Shown: positions 1-9,996, numbered from the stretch's first letter. The stretch: DNA of 64,000 nucleotides from Steroidobacteraceae bacterium (GCA_019187185.1 JABAQU010000017.1:21580-85579), one strand, 5' to 3'. The notes: generated from the sequence alone by a model not told the origin. Program-made: numbers and translations.

Positions 1-272
1 GCATCGCGCACGTCGCCGACGACATGGCCGACCTCGTCGCCGAACAGCTCGCGGGCCCTCGCCTCGTCGCGCACGAAAGCGCGCACCGTGTAGCCGCGCG
101 AGATCGCGAGCCGCACGACCTCGCGGCCGGTGCCGCCCGTGGCGCCGACGACCAGCACCAGGGGCGCCGTCGCGCGTGTCGCGCCCGCACCGGTTCCACC
201 GGCGCAGGCGGTTGTGAGCAACGCGAGCAGGCCGGTCGCAGCAAGCGCCAGGATTCGTCGTCTTGTCGGCAT
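1..272 (-). CDS. Exported NAD(P)-binding Rossmann protein (SDR/NmrA-like), 3' end missing
   Basis: Reading leftwards from an ATG at 272, the frame stays open to the window edge, so only the first ~90 residues are present. The start [10 protein letters not shown] followed by a hydrophobic stretch ending in LLTTAC looks like a twin-arginine and/or lipoprotein signal (cleavage before Cys23). Mature sequence begins with a dinucleotide-binding fold: [16 protein letters not shown] gives the GxxGxxG loop of atypical SDR/NmrA proteins, and a basic strand end (VRAFVRD) suggests NADP preference. Export of a folded cofactor protein would suit the Tat route, and tatABC lies in this window. Substrate unknown because the catalytic half is missing. 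The fold is clear; the export prediction is an inference. Confidence 0.72.
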   Translation of the reverse strand, partial: MPTRRRILALAATGLLALLTTACAGGTGAGATRATAPLVLVVGATGGTGREVVRLAISRGYTVRAFVRDEARARELFGDEVGHVVGDVRD

Positions 273-321
273 GCCGGCCCCCTTTTGCCGCGAGCATAGC
301 CAACCTCGTAACATCGGCGCC

Positions 322-786
322 ATGATCACCCTCGAAATCAATGGCGCACGCCACGAGCTGGACGCCGAACCCGACATGCCGCTCCTCTGGGCGCTGCGCG
401 ACCTCGCCGGGCTCACCGGCACGAAGTTCGGCTGCGGCAAGGCGCTGTGCGGCGCCTGCACCGTGCACGTCGACGATGCGCCGGTGCGCGCCTGCGTGAC
501 ACCGATCGCCGCCGTCGAGGGTCGGCGCGTCACGACCATCGAAGGCCTGCCGGCGGATGGCAGCCACCCGGTGCAACGGGCGTGGGCCGAGCTCGATGTC
601 GTGCAGTGTGGTTATTGCCAGTCGGGGCAGATCATGTCGGCGGCGGCCCTGCTCGCGCGCACGCCGCAGCCGACCGACGCAGACATCGACGCCGCGATGG
701 CCGGCAACCTTTGCCGCTGCGGCACCTATCAGCGCATCCGCGCCGCGATCAAGCGCGCAGCCGAACTGGGCGGAGCACCGCGATGA
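322..786 (+). CDS. Isoquinoline 1-oxidoreductase-like [2Fe-2S] subunit (IorA family)
   Basis: Small iron-sulfur subunit of a molybdenum hydroxylase of the xanthine oxidase superfamily; it passes electrons from the molybdopterin subunit to an acceptor. The 154-residue protein has the plant-type ferredoxin cluster cysteines at 38, 43, 46 and 58 (CGKALCGAC) and the second [2Fe-2S] helical domain with Cys 96, 99, 131 and 133 ([14 protein letters not shown]), the complete two-cluster arrangement. An upstream in-frame ATG exists at 130, but homology begins at 322. Its stop overlaps the next start (ATGA), so the two subunits are translationally coupled. There is no FAD subunit gene beside it, which fits IorAB-type enzymes rather than CoxMSL. 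The true substrate (N-heterocycle or aldehyde) cannot be told from sequence. Confidence 0.9.
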   Translation: MITLEINGARHELDAEPDMPLLWALRDLAGLTGTKFGCGKALCGACTVHVDDAPVRACVTPIAAVEGRRVTTIEGLPADGSHPVQRAWAELDVVQCGYCQSGQIMSAAALLARTPQPTDADIDAAMAGNLCRCGTYQRIRAAIKRAAELGGAPR

Positions 787-2924
787 GCACGAGCCGCCGC
801 ATGTTCATCACCGGCAGCGGTGTCATCGCCGCGGGACTCGCCGTGCCCTGGTATGTCGCCGGCCGCTGGCCGCACGCGACGAGTCCCGGCCCTCTCGCGC
901 ATGGTCCGGGCCTGTCGCCGAACGCGTTCGTGCACATCGCGCCCGACGACACGGTGACCGTGTGGCTCGGCAAGTCCGAGATGGGCCAGGGCGTGTACAC
1001 CGGGCTCACGCAGATTCTCGCCGAGGAGCTCGATTACGACCCGCGCCGCATCCGCGTCGAGTTCGCGCCGGTCGATGTCGCGTTCAATCATCCCGCGATG
1101 CCGATGCAGTTCACCGGCGGCAGCATGAGCATCAACTCGAGCTACGAGTCGCTGCGCAAGGCCGGGGCGACCGCGCGCGCGATGCTGCTCGCGGCGGCCG
1201 CCGAGCGATGGGGCGTCGCGGCGGACACGCTGCGCACCGAAGACGGCATTGTCCTCGGCGAAGGGCAACGCGCGAAGTACGGCGAGCTCGCGGAGGCGGC
1301 GGCCCGGTTCCGGCCCCCGCGCGAGGTCGCGCTCAAGGACCCGGCGCAGTTCCGCTACATCGGGCGCCCGCTGCGCCGCCTCGACAGCGCGGCGAAGATC
1401 ACGGGCCGCGCGCAGTTCGGCATCGACGTGATGCGGCCCGACATGGCCTGCGCGATGATCGCGCGCGCGCCGGCCTTCGGCGGCAGCGTGCGCTCGTTCG
1501 ACGATCGCGCGGCGCGCGCGATCCCGGGCGTGCTCGACGTGAAGCAGCTGTCCTCGGGCGTCGCGGTCATCGCGACGAACACCTGGGCGGCACGTCGCGG
1601 CTGCGAAGCCCTCGTCGTCGACTGGGCGCCCGGGCCCGATCCCGGCCTGTCGACGGATGTGCTGCGCGAACGCTATCGCGCCCTGCTGCAGGGGCCCGGT
1701 GTGCCGGTGAAGAACGCGGGCGATGCCACGACAGCGCTCGCAGGTGCGGCGCGCAGCTTCGATGTCGAATACGAGGTGCCATATCTCGCGCACGCCTGCA
1801 TGGAGCCGCTCAACTGCGTCGCGCACGTCACCACCGAGGGCTGCGAGATCTGGACCGGCACGCAGTTCCAGTCCGAGGATCGCAAGGCGGTCGCGGCGCT
1901 GCTCGGCCTGCCGCCGGAGAAGGTTGCGATCCATACCACATTCCTCGGCGGCGGCTTCGGGCGGCGCGCCAATCCGCGCTCGGACTTCGTCGTCGAGGCC
2001 GCGGAACTCGCGCGCGCGGCCGGCCGGCCGGTGAAGGTCACGTGGAGCCGCGAGGACGACATGCGCGGCGGCTGGTACCGGCCGTTCGGCCTCTCGCGCG
2101 TGCGCGCGGCGGTCGATGCGACCGGCATGCCCGTCGCATGGCATCACACGATCGCCGCACAGCCGCTGCTGCGCGGTTCGCCGTTCGGGGGCTTCATTCC
2201 GCCGGGCGCGCCGGACCCGACGATAGCCGAGGGCGCGGGCGACATGCCCTACACGATCGCGAACACGCGCGTCGACGTGCACGAGACCGCGACACCGGTT
2301 CCCGTGCAATGGTGGCGCTCGGTCGGGCACACGCACACGGCCTTCGTGGTCAACAGTGCGCTCGACGAACTCGCGCAGCTCGGCGGCCGCGATCCGCTCG
2401 AACTGCGTCGCACGCTGCTCGCCGACAAGCCCCGACACCTCGCCGTGCTGAATGCCGCGGCCGCGCGCGCGGGGTGGGGCCGGGCCAGGGAGCCCGGGCA
2501 CCACCTCGGCATGGCGCTGCAGGAATCGTTCGGCAGCATCGTCGCCCAGGTGGCGGAAGTGTCGGTCGGGCGCGGCGCGGTGCGCGTGCACCGCGTGACC
2601 TGCGCGATCGACTGTGGCCAGGCCGTGAACCCGGCCGGCGTGATCGCGCAGATGGAGAGCGCCATCGTGTTCGGGCTGTCGGCGGCGCTCTACGGCGAGA
2701 TCGGCATCGAGCGCGGCGGCGCCGTCCAGTCGAACTTCGACGATTACCGGGTGCTGCGGATCGACGAGATGCCCTTCATCGACACGATCATCGTCGCGAG
2801 CGACGGCCCGATGGGCGGGGCGGGCGAACCGGGCGTGCCGCCGATCGCGCCCGCCGTCTGCAATGCGATCTTCGCGGCGACGGGCAGGCGCATCCGCCGC
2901 CTGCCGATCACATCTTCCCTGTGA
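783..2924 (+). CDS. Isoquinoline 1-oxidoreductase-like molybdopterin subunit (IorB family), Tat-exported
   Basis: Catalytic molybdopterin cytosine dinucleotide subunit, 713 residues, the usual IorB length. The N-terminus has a twin-arginine type signal ([10 protein letters not shown] plus a hydrophobic segment), so the heterodimer is probably moved to the periplasm folded, with the [2Fe-2S] partner carried along. Family motifs include FLGGGFGRR near residue 388 and GGAGEPG near the C-terminus, whose Glu (about 682) is the conserved catalytic base. It begins inside the stop codon of the small subunit. Homologues oxidise N-heterocycles (isoquinoline, quinaldine) or aldehydes; the molybdate transporter genes at 22.7-27.1 kb could supply the metal. 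The 3' end overlaps the convergent amidohydrolase by 17 bases. Confidence 0.9.
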   Translation: MSTSRRMFITGSGVIAAGLAVPWYVAGRWPHATSPGPLAHGPGLSPNAFVHIAPDDTVTVWLGKSEMGQGVYTGLTQILAEELDYDPRRIRVEFAPVDVAFNHPAMPMQFTGGSMSINSSYESLRKAGATARAMLLAAAAERWGVAADTLRTEDGIVLGEGQRAKYGELAEAAARFRPPREVALKDPAQFRYIGRPLRRLDSAAKITGRAQFGIDVMRPDMACAMIARAPAFGGSVRSFDDRAARAIPGVLDVKQLSSGVAVIATNTWAARRGCEALVVDWAPGPDPGLSTDVLRERYRALLQGPGVPVKNAGDATTALAGAARSFDVEYEVPYLAHACMEPLNCVAHVTTEGCEIWTGTQFQSEDRKAVAALLGLPPEKVAIHTTFLGGGFGRRANPRSDFVVEAAELARAAGRPVKVTWSREDDMRGGWYRPFGLSRVRAAVDATGMPVAWHHTIAAQPLLRGSPFGGFIPPGAPDPTIAEGAGDMPYTIANTRVDVHETATPVPVQWWRSVGHTHTAFVVNSALDELAQLGGRDPLELRRTLLADKPRHLAVLNAAAARAGWGRAREPGHHLGMALQESFGSIVAQVAEVSVGRGAVRVHRVTCAIDCGQAVNPAGVIAQMESAIVFGLSAALYGEIGIERGGAVQSNFDDYRVLRIDEMPFIDTIIVASDGPMGGAGEPGVPPIAPAVCNAIFAATGRRIRRLPITSSL

Positions 2925-4227
2925 GGTAATCGATCGAGAGCTGCGTCAGCGCGCGCACGCCGACGGGGAGCGCGCTTTCGTCGATGTAGAAGAGCGGCGA
3001 GTGATTGTCGGCGGCGGTGCCCGGCGCCGCATCGGGCTTTGCGACACCCACGAAGAAAAAGAGGCTCGGCACTTCGCGCGCGAAGTACGAGAAATCCTCC
3101 GAGGGTGTCTGCAGACCGATCTCGCGGATCTTTCCTTCGCCCGCGACGCGCGTGAGCGTCGGCACGGCGCGCTTCGTCAGCGACGGATCGTTGTAGGTCA
3201 CCGGATTCGGCCGGCCGGAGAGGGTCAGCTTCGCGGTCGCGCCGCTCGCCTCGGCGATGTGCGTCACCGTGCGCTCGAACCGCGCCAGCACGTCTTCGCG
3301 CTGCGCCGGATCGAACGTGCGGATCGTGCCCTGCATGTCGACCGTATCGGGAATGATGTTGCCGCGCACGCCGCCGCGGAACGAGCCGACAGTGATGATG
3401 GCGGGGTTCTGCGTGAGATCGACCTGCCGGCTGACGATAGTCTGCAGCGCCGTGACGATCTCCGACGACACGACGATCGGATCGATGCCCTGCCAGGGCC
3501 GGGCGCCATGGCTCTGCCGCCCCGTGACCGAGAGCTGAAAGCCGTCGGAGCCCGCCATGAAGGCGCCCGGCCGATAGCCGATCACGCCCGCGGGCAAGGT
3601 CGAGAACACGTGCAGGCCGAAGATCGCCTCGGGCCGGTGGGTGGCGAACAGGCCCTCCTTCAGCATCAGCGGCGCGCCGCCGTCTTCGCCATCGGGTGGA
3701 CCTTCCTCGGCCGGCTGGAATATGAACACGACCTTGCCCGGCAACTGCGCGCGCAGGCCCGACAGGATCTCCGCGACTCCCATCAGCATCGCCGTGTGCG
3801 CATCGTGCCCGCAGGCGTGCATCACGCCCACCGTTTCGCCGCGATAGGTGGTGGTCACCCGCGAACGAAACGGCACATCGGTCTGTTCCGTGACCGGCAA
3901 CGCGTCCATGTCGGCTCGCAGCGCGATCGTGGGCCCTGGATGTGCGCCCTCGAGCACCCCGACCACGCCGGTCTTCGCAATGCCTGTGCGCACCTCGAGT
4001 CCGAGCTTGCGCAGGTGCGCGGCAACGATGCCGGACGTGCGCACTTCGCGATTCGACAGCTCGGGATGTTCGTGGAAATCCCGCCGCCACGCGATGACGC
4101 GGGGCATTTCCTGCGCAACCCGCCCGGCGACCGCCGCATCATCCGGCGCGGGAGACGACGTGACAGCCAGCGAGGCACCCGGTGCGGCGACGAGACCCGC
4201 CGCCAAGGCCATTAGAAGCGTTCTCAT
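2908..4227 (-). CDS. Secreted M20D amidohydrolase (hippurate / N-acyl amino acid hydrolase family)
   Basis: Metal-dependent amidohydrolase of 439 residues that cleaves N-acyl or amide-linked amino acids. The chosen start at 4227 gives [20 protein letters not shown], a good Sec signal peptide; starting further upstream would bury it. Family motifs are FHEHPELS (51-58), the metal-site [10 protein letters not shown] (102-111) and [10 protein letters not shown] (136-145), followed by the dimerisation lid domain and a closing FSYF segment. Homologues include hippuricase and auxin-conjugate hydrolases; many are cytosolic, so the exported form here points to periplasmic processing. It converges with the iorB-like gene and diverges from the glycosyltransferase across 82 bases. 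Exact substrate not predictable. Confidence 0.88.
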   Translation of the reverse strand: MRTLLMALAAGLVAAPGASLAVTSSPAPDDAAVAGRVAQEMPRVIAWRRDFHEHPELSNREVRTSGIVAAHLRKLGLEVRTGIAKTGVVGVLEGAHPGPTIALRADMDALPVTEQTDVPFRSRVTTTYRGETVGVMHACGHDAHTAMLMGVAEILSGLRAQLPGKVVFIFQPAEEGPPDGEDGGAPLMLKEGLFATHRPEAIFGLHVFSTLPAGVIGYRPGAFMAGSDGFQLSVTGRQSHGARPWQGIDPIVVSSEIVTALQTIVSRQVDLTQNPAIITVGSFRGGVRGNIIPDTVDMQGTIRTFDPAQREDVLARFERTVTHIAEASGATAKLTLSGRPNPVTYNDPSLTKRAVPTLTRVAGEGKIREIGLQTPSEDFSYFAREVPSLFFFVGVAKPDAAPGTAADNHSPLFYIDESALPVGVRALTQLSIDYLTGKM

Positions 4228-4309
4228 GACCCAAGCTTGACACATCCGCGGCGGGCTAGTGCAATCCTGCCACCCGATAGCGGAGCGGACGGTTCGACGC
4301 CAGAAAACC

Positions 4310-5443
4310 ATGCACGTCGTCGACACAACCGTTTTCTTCTCCCCGACGAGCGGTGGCGTCAAGCGCTACCTCACCGCAAAGCACGCGTGGTACGCGACTC
4401 ACCCGCCGTGGCGGCATTCGCTGCTCGTGCCGGGCGAGCGCGAGGCACTCGTGCCCGGCGGCGTGAGCACACTGCGGGGTACCCGCGTGCCCGGCACCTT
4501 CAATTACCGCCTGCCGCTCGACCCGCAACGCTGGACCGCGATGCTCGCCGCGCTCGAGCCGGACCTGATCGAAGTGGGCGATGCGTTTCACCCGGCGTGG
4601 TGCGCCGCGCACGTCGCGCAGCGCCGTGGCATTCCGCTGGTCGCGTTCTTCCACTCGAACCTGCCGCAGCTCGTCACCCAGCGCATGGGCAAGGCGATCG
4701 GCAGCGGCTTCGCGCGCTACGTGCGCTGGCTCTACGAGCGCTTCGACGCGGTGCTCGCGCCGAGCCGCTTCATGCGCGAGTACCTCGAGGACCTAGGCGT
4801 GGCGCGGGTGATCTGCCAGCCGCTCGGCGTCGATGTCGAGACCTTCCACCCCGCAAAGCGCACGCTCGACGTGCGGCGCGAGCTCGCGCTGCCGGACGAC
4901 GCGCGCGTCCTCGTCTACGCCGGGCGCTTCTCGGGCGAGAAGAACCTGCCGGTACTGATCGAGGCGTTCGCGCGCCTCGGCAAGCCCTATCACCTGCTGC
5001 TGATCGGCGGTGGCGAAGAGAAGGCATATGCGCCGAACGTCACGGCGATGCCCTATCGGCGCGACAGCGTCGAGCTCGCGCGCTGGATCGCTTCCTGCGA
5101 TGCGCTCGTGCACGCGGGCACAAGGGAAACCTTCGGGCTCGTGATCGTCGAGGCGCTCGCGTGCGGGCGGCCGGTGATCGCGACGCGCGCGGGTGCCGTG
5201 CCCGAACTCGTCGACGAGCGCGTCGGTGCGCTCGCCGCACCCGACGATCCCGCGAGCTTCGCCGATGCCATCGCGGCGCTGTACGACCGCGACATCGAGG
5301 CGATCGGTGCGGCTGCGCGGGCGCGGGCACTACGCCTCAGCTGGACACAGGCATTCCAGGCGCAGCTCGCGACCTATGTCGCGCTCGGCGTACGCAGCCG
5401 CGCGCCGGCGCCGGCGCCGCGCCCGGTGCCCGAATACCGCTGA
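4310..5443 (+). CDS. GT4-family glycosyltransferase
   Basis: Retaining glycosyltransferase with the GT-B fold (377 residues) that moves a sugar from a nucleotide donor to an envelope glycolipid or similar acceptor. The N-terminal acceptor domain begins HVVDTTVFFSPTSGGVKRY, with the usual glycine-rich loop. The donor domain carries VYAGRFSGEKNL and the E-x7-E signature in ETFGLVIVEALACGRP, followed by VIATRAGAVPELV. There is no signal or membrane span, so it is expected to be cytosolic or membrane-peripheral. The ATG at 4310 starts directly before the first beta strand; an in-frame ATG 51 bases upstream adds residues with no homology. It stands alone, with a convergent WD40 gene after it, so the pathway is unknown. 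Confidence 0.86.
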   Translation: MHVVDTTVFFSPTSGGVKRYLTAKHAWYATHPPWRHSLLVPGEREALVPGGVSTLRGTRVPGTFNYRLPLDPQRWTAMLAALEPDLIEVGDAFHPAWCAAHVAQRRGIPLVAFFHSNLPQLVTQRMGKAIGSGFARYVRWLYERFDAVLAPSRFMREYLEDLGVARVICQPLGVDVETFHPAKRTLDVRRELALPDDARVLVYAGRFSGEKNLPVLIEAFARLGKPYHLLLIGGGEEKAYAPNVTAMPYRRDSVELARWIASCDALVHAGTRETFGLVIVEALACGRPVIATRAGAVPELVDERVGALAAPDDPASFADAIAALYDRDIEAIGAAARARALRLSWTQAFQAQLATYVALGVRSRAPAPAPRPVPEYR

Positions 5444-5451
5444 TCGGGCAC

Positions 5452-6477
5452 TCACGCGCCAAGCGCAAAGAGCGACACGTCGCCGTTTTCCGTCGCGACC
5501 GCGACCTGCCTGTTGTCGGGCGACCACGCGAGGCTCGCCACCGGCGCCGCGAGCAGATGCGCGTCGAGCGCCTGGGTCGTCGTGCCGGGCCGCCACAGCG
5601 ACAGCCGCCAGTCCCGGCCACCCGATACGAGATGACCGCCCTCGCGTTGAAACGCGAGCGCGGTGATGCGGTCAGTGTGGCCCTCGAGCTGCAGCGGACG
5701 CGTGCCCTCCGGTCCCTTGCCGGCGAAATCCCACAGCACGATGCCCGGCCCGCCGCCGGTCGCGAGCCAGCGGCTGTTCGCGCTCCAGCTCGTCTCGCGC
5801 ACCTTGGTCGCGTAACCCGACATCTGCGAGTGGTGCCCGCCGGGGCGCCGCCAGAAATGCACGCTCGCGTCCTGCATGCCGCACGCGATCACCTTGCCGT
5901 TCGGGCTGAACGCGAGCGTCAGCGGCGCGCCCTTCCACGGCAATGCATCGGTCGTGATCGCGCCGTTCGCGATGCCGTGCAGCCACACGCCGCCGAAGGC
6001 CGCCGCGCCGAGCCGCTTCGCGCCGTCCCACGCGATCGCGGCAACGACGCCCCCGTGTCCGTCGAAGCGGTGCAGCCGCTCCCCCTCGGGCGACCACAGG
6101 TCGACGCAGCGCCCGGCCGCGGATGCGAGGAGATTACCGCCCGGCTGCCACGCGAGATGCTCGACCCAGGCCTTGTCGGGTGCCGTGCGCCAAAGCGCCG
6201 CGCCGTCGGATGCCCGCCAGACGGCGAGCGTGCCGTCCTGCCCCGCACTCGCGAGCCGCGCACCGTCGCTGCGCCACGCCACCGCGAGCACGCCGTTCTC
6301 GTGCCGCCCGATCGTCCGCGGCGTGCCGCTCGCCGTCGCGAGCAGCAGCACGTCACCGGAAGCCGCGCCGACCAGCAGGTGCGCGCCGTCCGGCGACCAC
6401 GCGAGCGCGGTCGGAAAATCCCCGACGTCGCGCACCCACAGCGCATCGAGCCTCGCCGGCTTCGGCTTCGCGTTCAT
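5452..6477 (-). CDS. WD40 repeat protein (partner of the COG0523 GTPase)
   Basis: A 341-residue cytosolic beta-propeller with about seven WD40 blades: repeated LAWSPDG, LAFSPNG and VAWRSDG starts followed by the blade strands (VLWDF, LSLWRPG, VHFWRR). There is no signal peptide and no extra catalytic domain. The gene begins within the stop codon of the upstream CobW-like GTPase (4-base overlap), so it is almost certainly co-translated with it. Propellers of this kind are protein-binding scaffolds; a role in recognising the client of the metallochaperone GTPase is an inference from the coupling. It is last in a tightly packed seven-gene run. Confidence 0.85.
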   Translation of the reverse strand: MNAKPKPARLDALWVRDVGDFPTALAWSPDGAHLLVGAASGDVLLLATASGTPRTIGRHENGVLAVAWRSDGARLASAGQDGTLAVWRASDGAALWRTAPDKAWVEHLAWQPGGNLLASAAGRCVDLWSPEGERLHRFDGHGGVVAAIAWDGAKRLGAAAFGGVWLHGIANGAITTDALPWKGAPLTLAFSPNGKVIACGMQDASVHFWRRPGGHHSQMSGYATKVRETSWSANSRWLATGGGPGIVLWDFAGKGPEGTRPLQLEGHTDRITALAFQREGGHLVSGGRDWRLSLWRPGTTTQALDAHLLAAPVASLAWSPDNRQVAVATENGDVSLFALGA

Positions 6478-7859
6478 GCAACCGCCGATTCGAATCCGGC
6501 TTCGAGCTCCGCGCGGTCGAGGTTGCGGCCGATGAACACGAGGCGGTTGCGTCGCGCGGCACCGTTCCACGGCTGGCCCGCGCGGCCGTCGAACATCATG
6601 TGCACACCGTGGAACACGTACTGGCGGTCCTCGCCCCGGATGTTCAGCACACCCTTCATGCGGAAGATGTCCTGCCCGCGGCTTTGCAGCAGGTAGGACA
6701 GCCAGTCGTTCAGCTTCTTCGGATCGAGCGCGCGCGCATCATCGATGCCGATCGAAGCGATGCCCGCGGAATGCTGATGTGATGGCAGACAGCGCACCGC
6801 GAGCGGCGAACGGCCGGACACGAGCGGCACGCCGCCCGCAGGGGCGTGCTCCAGAAAGAGCGCATGGGCGCCGGCTGCCGCAATGTCCAGGGTCGCCGCA
6901 GCGCCTTCGTGCCCGAGGTCGAGCGTGTAACGATGGTTTGCCGGCGCGAGCGTACCGCCGCAGGCCACTGCGACGGCTGGCTCGGCAAACGCGCGTACGG
7001 CCGCATCGAGCGCCGCATCGAGCGCCTCGCGCGTCGCGCCGGGCACCGGCAGCAGCGCCGCGGCGAGTCCGTGTCCGTGATCGTGCACATGGTCGTGCGC
7101 GTGATCGTGTGTGTCATCGTGCGTGTGACCGTGCGCGTGCGCCTCGCCGACGCTCAACGTGTGCCGCCCCGCGTCGAGCTCGTAGGCGCCGGCCCACTCG
7201 AACGGGTACTGCGGCTCGAGGAACGCGGCATCGACCGCGAGGGCGCGCGACAGGTCGAATGCGCCGAGCCCGAGCAGCCGGTCGATCGGTACATCGGCCT
7301 TCTCGGCGCGCCAGATCTGCGCGGTGCCGTTGATGCCACGCACCGTCGATTCGATGCGCGCGAGCGCCGCCTCATCGACGAGATCCGTCTTGTTGAGCAC
7401 CAGCACGTCGGCGAATGCGACCTGTTCCGCGGCTTCGCGCGCGCTCGCGAGCTGCCCCTCGAAGTGCCGCGCATCGACCAGCGTGACGATCGCATCGAGC
7501 ACGAACGCATCGCGCAGCTCGTCGTCGAGGAAGAAAGTCTGCGCGACGGGGCCCGGATCGGCGAGCCCGGTCGTCTCGATCAGCACGTAGTCGAACCGGT
7601 CGCGACGGCGCAGCAGCTGGCCGAGGATGCGCAGCAGGTCGCCGCGCACGGTGCAGCAGATGCAGCCGTTGTTCGTTTCGAACAGTTCCTCCTCGGCGCC
7701 GATCACCAGCGCCTGGTCGACACCGACCTCGCCGAACTCGTTCTCGATGACGGCGATGCGCTTGCCGTGCCGTTCGGTGAGGATGCGGTTGAGGAGCGTC
7801 GTCTTGCCGGCGCCGAGGAAGCCGGTGAGAACCGTGACCGGAATGCGGGAAGTCGTCAT
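6474..7859 (-). CDS. COG0523/CobW-family GTP-binding metallochaperone with histidine-rich linker
   Basis: G3E-type GTPase of 461 residues expected to hand a metal, most often zinc, to a client protein at the cost of GTP. Walker A is GFLGAGKT (13-20), the metal-binding CICC motif is at 66-69, and the guanine-specificity motif reads LNKTD. Between the GTPase and the C-terminal CobW domain is a long His/Asp stretch ([20 protein letters not shown]), a metal-loading segment typical of zinc and nickel chaperones. The ATG at 7859 is placed by the conserved IPVTVLTGF strand; upstream in-frame codons lie in the neighbouring gene's leader. It overlaps the WD40 gene by four bases. No Zur-like box could be recognised upstream, so metal control is unproven. 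Confidence 0.92.
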   Translation of the reverse strand: MTTSRIPVTVLTGFLGAGKTTLLNRILTERHGKRIAVIENEFGEVGVDQALVIGAEEELFETNNGCICCTVRGDLLRILGQLLRRRDRFDYVLIETTGLADPGPVAQTFFLDDELRDAFVLDAIVTLVDARHFEGQLASAREAAEQVAFADVLVLNKTDLVDEAALARIESTVRGINGTAQIWRAEKADVPIDRLLGLGAFDLSRALAVDAAFLEPQYPFEWAGAYELDAGRHTLSVGEAHAHGHTHDDTHDHAHDHVHDHGHGLAAALLPVPGATREALDAALDAAVRAFAEPAVAVACGGTLAPANHRYTLDLGHEGAAATLDIAAAGAHALFLEHAPAGGVPLVSGRSPLAVRCLPSHQHSAGIASIGIDDARALDPKKLNDWLSYLLQSRGQDIFRMKGVLNIRGEDRQYVFHGVHMMFDGRAGQPWNGAARRNRLVFIGRNLDRAELEAGFESAVA

Positions 7860-7875
7860 GTGGGGATGGTTTCCG

Positions 7876-8319
7876 TCAGCCGCGCGACACGAGCCAGACA
7901 CCGCCGATGAGCAGTGCGCAGCCCGCGACGCGCGCGAGCGTCACGGGCTGTTGCGGGAATCCGAGCCAGCCGTTCTGGTCGACGACGAGTGCCGCGACCA
8001 GCTGCCCGAATACGGTCACCGCGAGGAGCACGGTGGCGCCGAGCTTCGGGCCCGCGACGGTGACGATCGCGACATAGAACGCCCCGAACAGCCCGCCGAG
8101 CCAGGCCCACCAGGGCGCGCCCACGAGCACTGCGCGCGCCGGCACAGGTGTCCGCATCGCCACGAGGTAGACCGTGAGCGCGGCGATGCCCACGAGGAAA
8201 TTGACGAGGGCGGCGGCACCGGCCGAACCGAACTGCGTGCGCAGCGTCGCATTCATGCCGACCTGCACCGTGAGGCCGAGGCCCGCCGCGAACGCGAGGA
8301 GCGCAAGGAGACCGCCCAA
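7876..8319 (-). CDS. YdcZ-type DMT-superfamily membrane transporter (DUF606)
   Basis: Inner-membrane protein of about 147 residues with four or five hydrophobic helices ([64 protein letters not shown]). The [12 protein letters not shown] start and [17 protein letters not shown] core are characteristic of the YdcZ/DUF606 half-length DMT transporters, whose substrates are mostly unknown. The start codon is probably TTG at 8319, one base after the stop of the preceding gene, preceded by GGGGA at a suitable distance; a longer in-frame reading upstream is out of frame with the real upstream gene and is not believed. Half-size members may dimerise. Confidence 0.75.
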   Translation of the reverse strand: MGGLLALLAFAAGLGLTVQVGMNATLRTQFGSAGAAALVNFLVGIAALTVYLVAMRTPVPARAVLVGAPWWAWLGGLFGAFYVAIVTVAGPKLGATVLLAVTVFGQLVAALVVDQNGWLGFPQQPVTLARVAGCALLIGGVWLVSRG

Positions 8320-8320
8320 C

Positions 8321-8710
8321 TCAGCGTCCCCGCGCGGCGAGGAGCAGCCGGCGCCCGAGAGACGACGCAAAGATCGACGGCAGCCACGCCCAGACGAGTC
8401 GGCGCAGCCGCGGCGCCTTCTGCGGCGGCAGCGCACTGCGCAGCGCGAGCGAGACGTCGCGGTGCAGGTGGAGCGCCCGCGCATGCAGGATGTACTCGCC
8501 GCGCGCCGTGCGCACCGACCAGGCCCGGCCTCCCGGCTCGGCGGGCGCGACTTCCGCGTACTCGAGGTCGTCGGGAACGTCGCCCCGGGCACCCTCGAAA
8601 GCGAGTTCGGTCGCGTTGGAACAGGTGCCGACTTCACGGCCCTGCAGCAGCAGGTTCAGCGGTCCGGTGGCCGGGCGTACGGCCTCCACGCCGGAGAGGC
8701 AAACAATCAT
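8321..8710 (-). CDS. Conserved hypothetical protein, 129 residues
   Basis: Not recognised. It is a 129-residue protein with no signal peptide, a strand-rich N-terminal half (MIVCLSGVEAVRPATGPLNL) and a basic, amphipathic C-terminal end (SIFASSLGRRLLLAARGR) that could contact the membrane or a partner. The middle (VRTARGEYILHARALHLHRD) contains a small His-rich segment. Coding support comes from its place in the run: 24 bases after the upstream gene and one base before the YdcZ-like start. Both ends are well defined (ATG at 8710). The fusion-like YdcZ reading that spans it is a frame artefact. Confidence 0.6.
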   Translation of the reverse strand: MIVCLSGVEAVRPATGPLNLLLQGREVGTCSNATELAFEGARGDVPDDLEYAEVAPAEPGGRAWSVRTARGEYILHARALHLHRDVSLALRSALPPQKAPRLRRLVWAWLPSIFASSLGRRLLLAARGR

Positions 8711-8734
8711 GACGGAATCATAACGCAGCGGGCG

Positions 8735-9376
8735 TCAGCCGCTGACCGTGCTCAACGAGTCCGCAAGGATGATCTCGCAGGCGCCGGCGCCCGTATCCTG
8801 CCGCGTGAGCGAAGTGCGCGCCGAACCCCCGTCGGGGCCGTCCACGTCGACCAGCGAGCCGTCGATCTGTACCACCTCGCCGGGGCGCACGCGCCTGAGC
8901 TCCCGTGCAACCGCGGCGCTCGCAGGCACGATGTGCCAGTTGGCCGAATGGGACTCGACCTCGCCGCGCGGCAGCGGCATGTCGTCCGAGTGCCAGTAAT
9001 AGAAGCGGTTCGACTGCGAGATGTCGAAGGCTGCGAGGATGGCGCTGTCGGACATCGCCCCCCACCCGACCGCGAGATCGACAGGCGCAATCGGCGCGAG
9101 CGGGTCGATGTAATAGCGCTCGCGGGACAGCACACGCACGGTGGCGCTGAAGCGGGCGCGGGGCGTCAACCGATAGCCATGGCCGGCATCGACGACCGCG
9201 CTGTCCGTGAGCGCGGTCTGCACGGGATCGTCGGGTGCGAGCACTCCGGGGCGGCGCTCGAGCGGGCGGTTCGACTCCCACTGGTAGAGTGCGAGCACGA
9301 TCAGCGCAACAAACGCCCAGCCGCGCCAGCTCCGGAACATGCCGGGGCCGGCATCGGGGCGTGCGCTTCCGGTCAC
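8735..9376 (-). CDS. Hypothetical protein with one N-terminal membrane anchor
   Basis: Family not recognised. A 213-residue product with a single transmembrane segment near the start (WAFVALIVLALYQW) and a soluble remainder, probably periplasmic, with conserved-looking blocks LSRERYYIDPLAP, FYYWHSDD and NWHIVPAS and a final RRVRPGEVVQIDG beta domain. I chose the GTG at 9376 because it overlaps the methyltransferase stop (GTGA) and has GAGG upstream; the ATG at 9340 is an alternative that would begin right at the anchor. It lies between the methyltransferase and the 129-residue unknown in the tight run, suggesting an envelope role for that operon. Confidence 0.65.
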   Translation of the reverse strand: MTGSARPDAGPGMFRSWRGWAFVALIVLALYQWESNRPLERRPGVLAPDDPVQTALTDSAVVDAGHGYRLTPRARFSATVRVLSRERYYIDPLAPIAPVDLAVGWGAMSDSAILAAFDISQSNRFYYWHSDDMPLPRGEVESHSANWHIVPASAAVARELRRVRPGEVVQIDGSLVDVDGPDGGSARTSLTRQDTGAGACEIILADSLSTVSG

Positions 9377-9984
9377 GCCCTGCGCCTCGCGGACCCTGCA
9401 TCCGCCGTCTCGAGTTCCCACAGCGACAGCGGCGCACCGCGACGCAGCCAGAAGCCGGCACCGATCTCCCGAAAGCCCCGCCGCAGGCGTGTGCGGTACC
9501 AGTCGCCGCGCCTAAGGTGCACGTCGCGATCGGTGCGCGACCGGTCGCAGTTCGACCGCCAGTCGGCGCGCGTCAGCGCGCTGAAGTAGAGCAGGCCGCG
9601 GCAGAGCCGTGCGAGATTCGCGACCGCGCGCGCGGCCTGCGCATCACCGAGGTACTGCAGTACGTCGTAGCAGACGACGAGGTCGAAGGGCCGCGCAGGC
9701 CGATACCGCTCGATCGTGCTGCGCACCCAGCCGTGCTTCGCGCAGAGGTAGGCACTCACCTCGATGCCCGTGTACGCGGCGCCCGGCAGCGCACGCAGGA
9801 GCGGCGCACGCAGGAGCCCCACGCCGCAGCCGGCGTCCAGCAAGCGCTTCACGGGAAGCCCGAGGTAACCGGCGCAGGCGGCGATCAGCCGCGCGCGTGC
9901 GGCCATTTCGGCGCGCGAGGTCACGCTGCTCGCGGGATCGCGGTAGTAGCGCTCGTAGTAGGCGCGGTCGAAGCGGTCGTCCAT
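9373..9984 (-). CDS. Class I SAM-dependent methyltransferase
   Basis: Rossmann-fold methyltransferase of 203 residues. Motif I is LLDAGCGVGLLRAPLL (near 48-63), motif II gives YTGIEVS with the ribose-binding acidic residue, and FDLVVCYDVLQYL is motif IV. The start YYERYYRDPASSV and the final FREIGAGFWLRRGAPLSLWELE resemble small-molecule methyltransferases acting on lipids or sugars, but no specific acceptor motif is visible. It follows the PurD-like ATP-grasp gene after 12 bases and overlaps the next gene by four, so an ATP-grasp ligase plus methyltransferase could work on one product; this is inference. Confidence 0.82.
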   Translation of the reverse strand: MDDRFDRAYYERYYRDPASSVTSRAEMAARARLIAACAGYLGLPVKRLLDAGCGVGLLRAPLLRALPGAAYTGIEVSAYLCAKHGWVRSTIERYRPARPFDLVVCYDVLQYLGDAQAARAVANLARLCRGLLYFSALTRADWRSNCDRSRTDRDVHLRRGDWYRTRLRRGFREIGAGFWLRRGAPLSLWELETADAGSARRRA

Positions 9985-9996
9985 CGCAGCCCCGGC

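Noticed and set aside
729..2591. Long open antisense frame (about 620 codons) opposite the iorB-like gene
   Set aside because: High GC keeps antisense frames open; the translation is Arg/Ala-rich, has no domain, and the plus-strand gene is unmistakable.
7080..7145. Tandem DNA repeat in the CobW-like gene
   Set aside because: The repeated GTG/CAT pattern encodes the His/Asp linker and is part of the coding sequence, not a separate repeat element.
8320..8637. Long N-terminal extension of the YdcZ-like protein
   Set aside because: The extra residues overlap the 129-residue gene in another frame and look like random Arg/Ser; the TTG at 8319 gives the family size.
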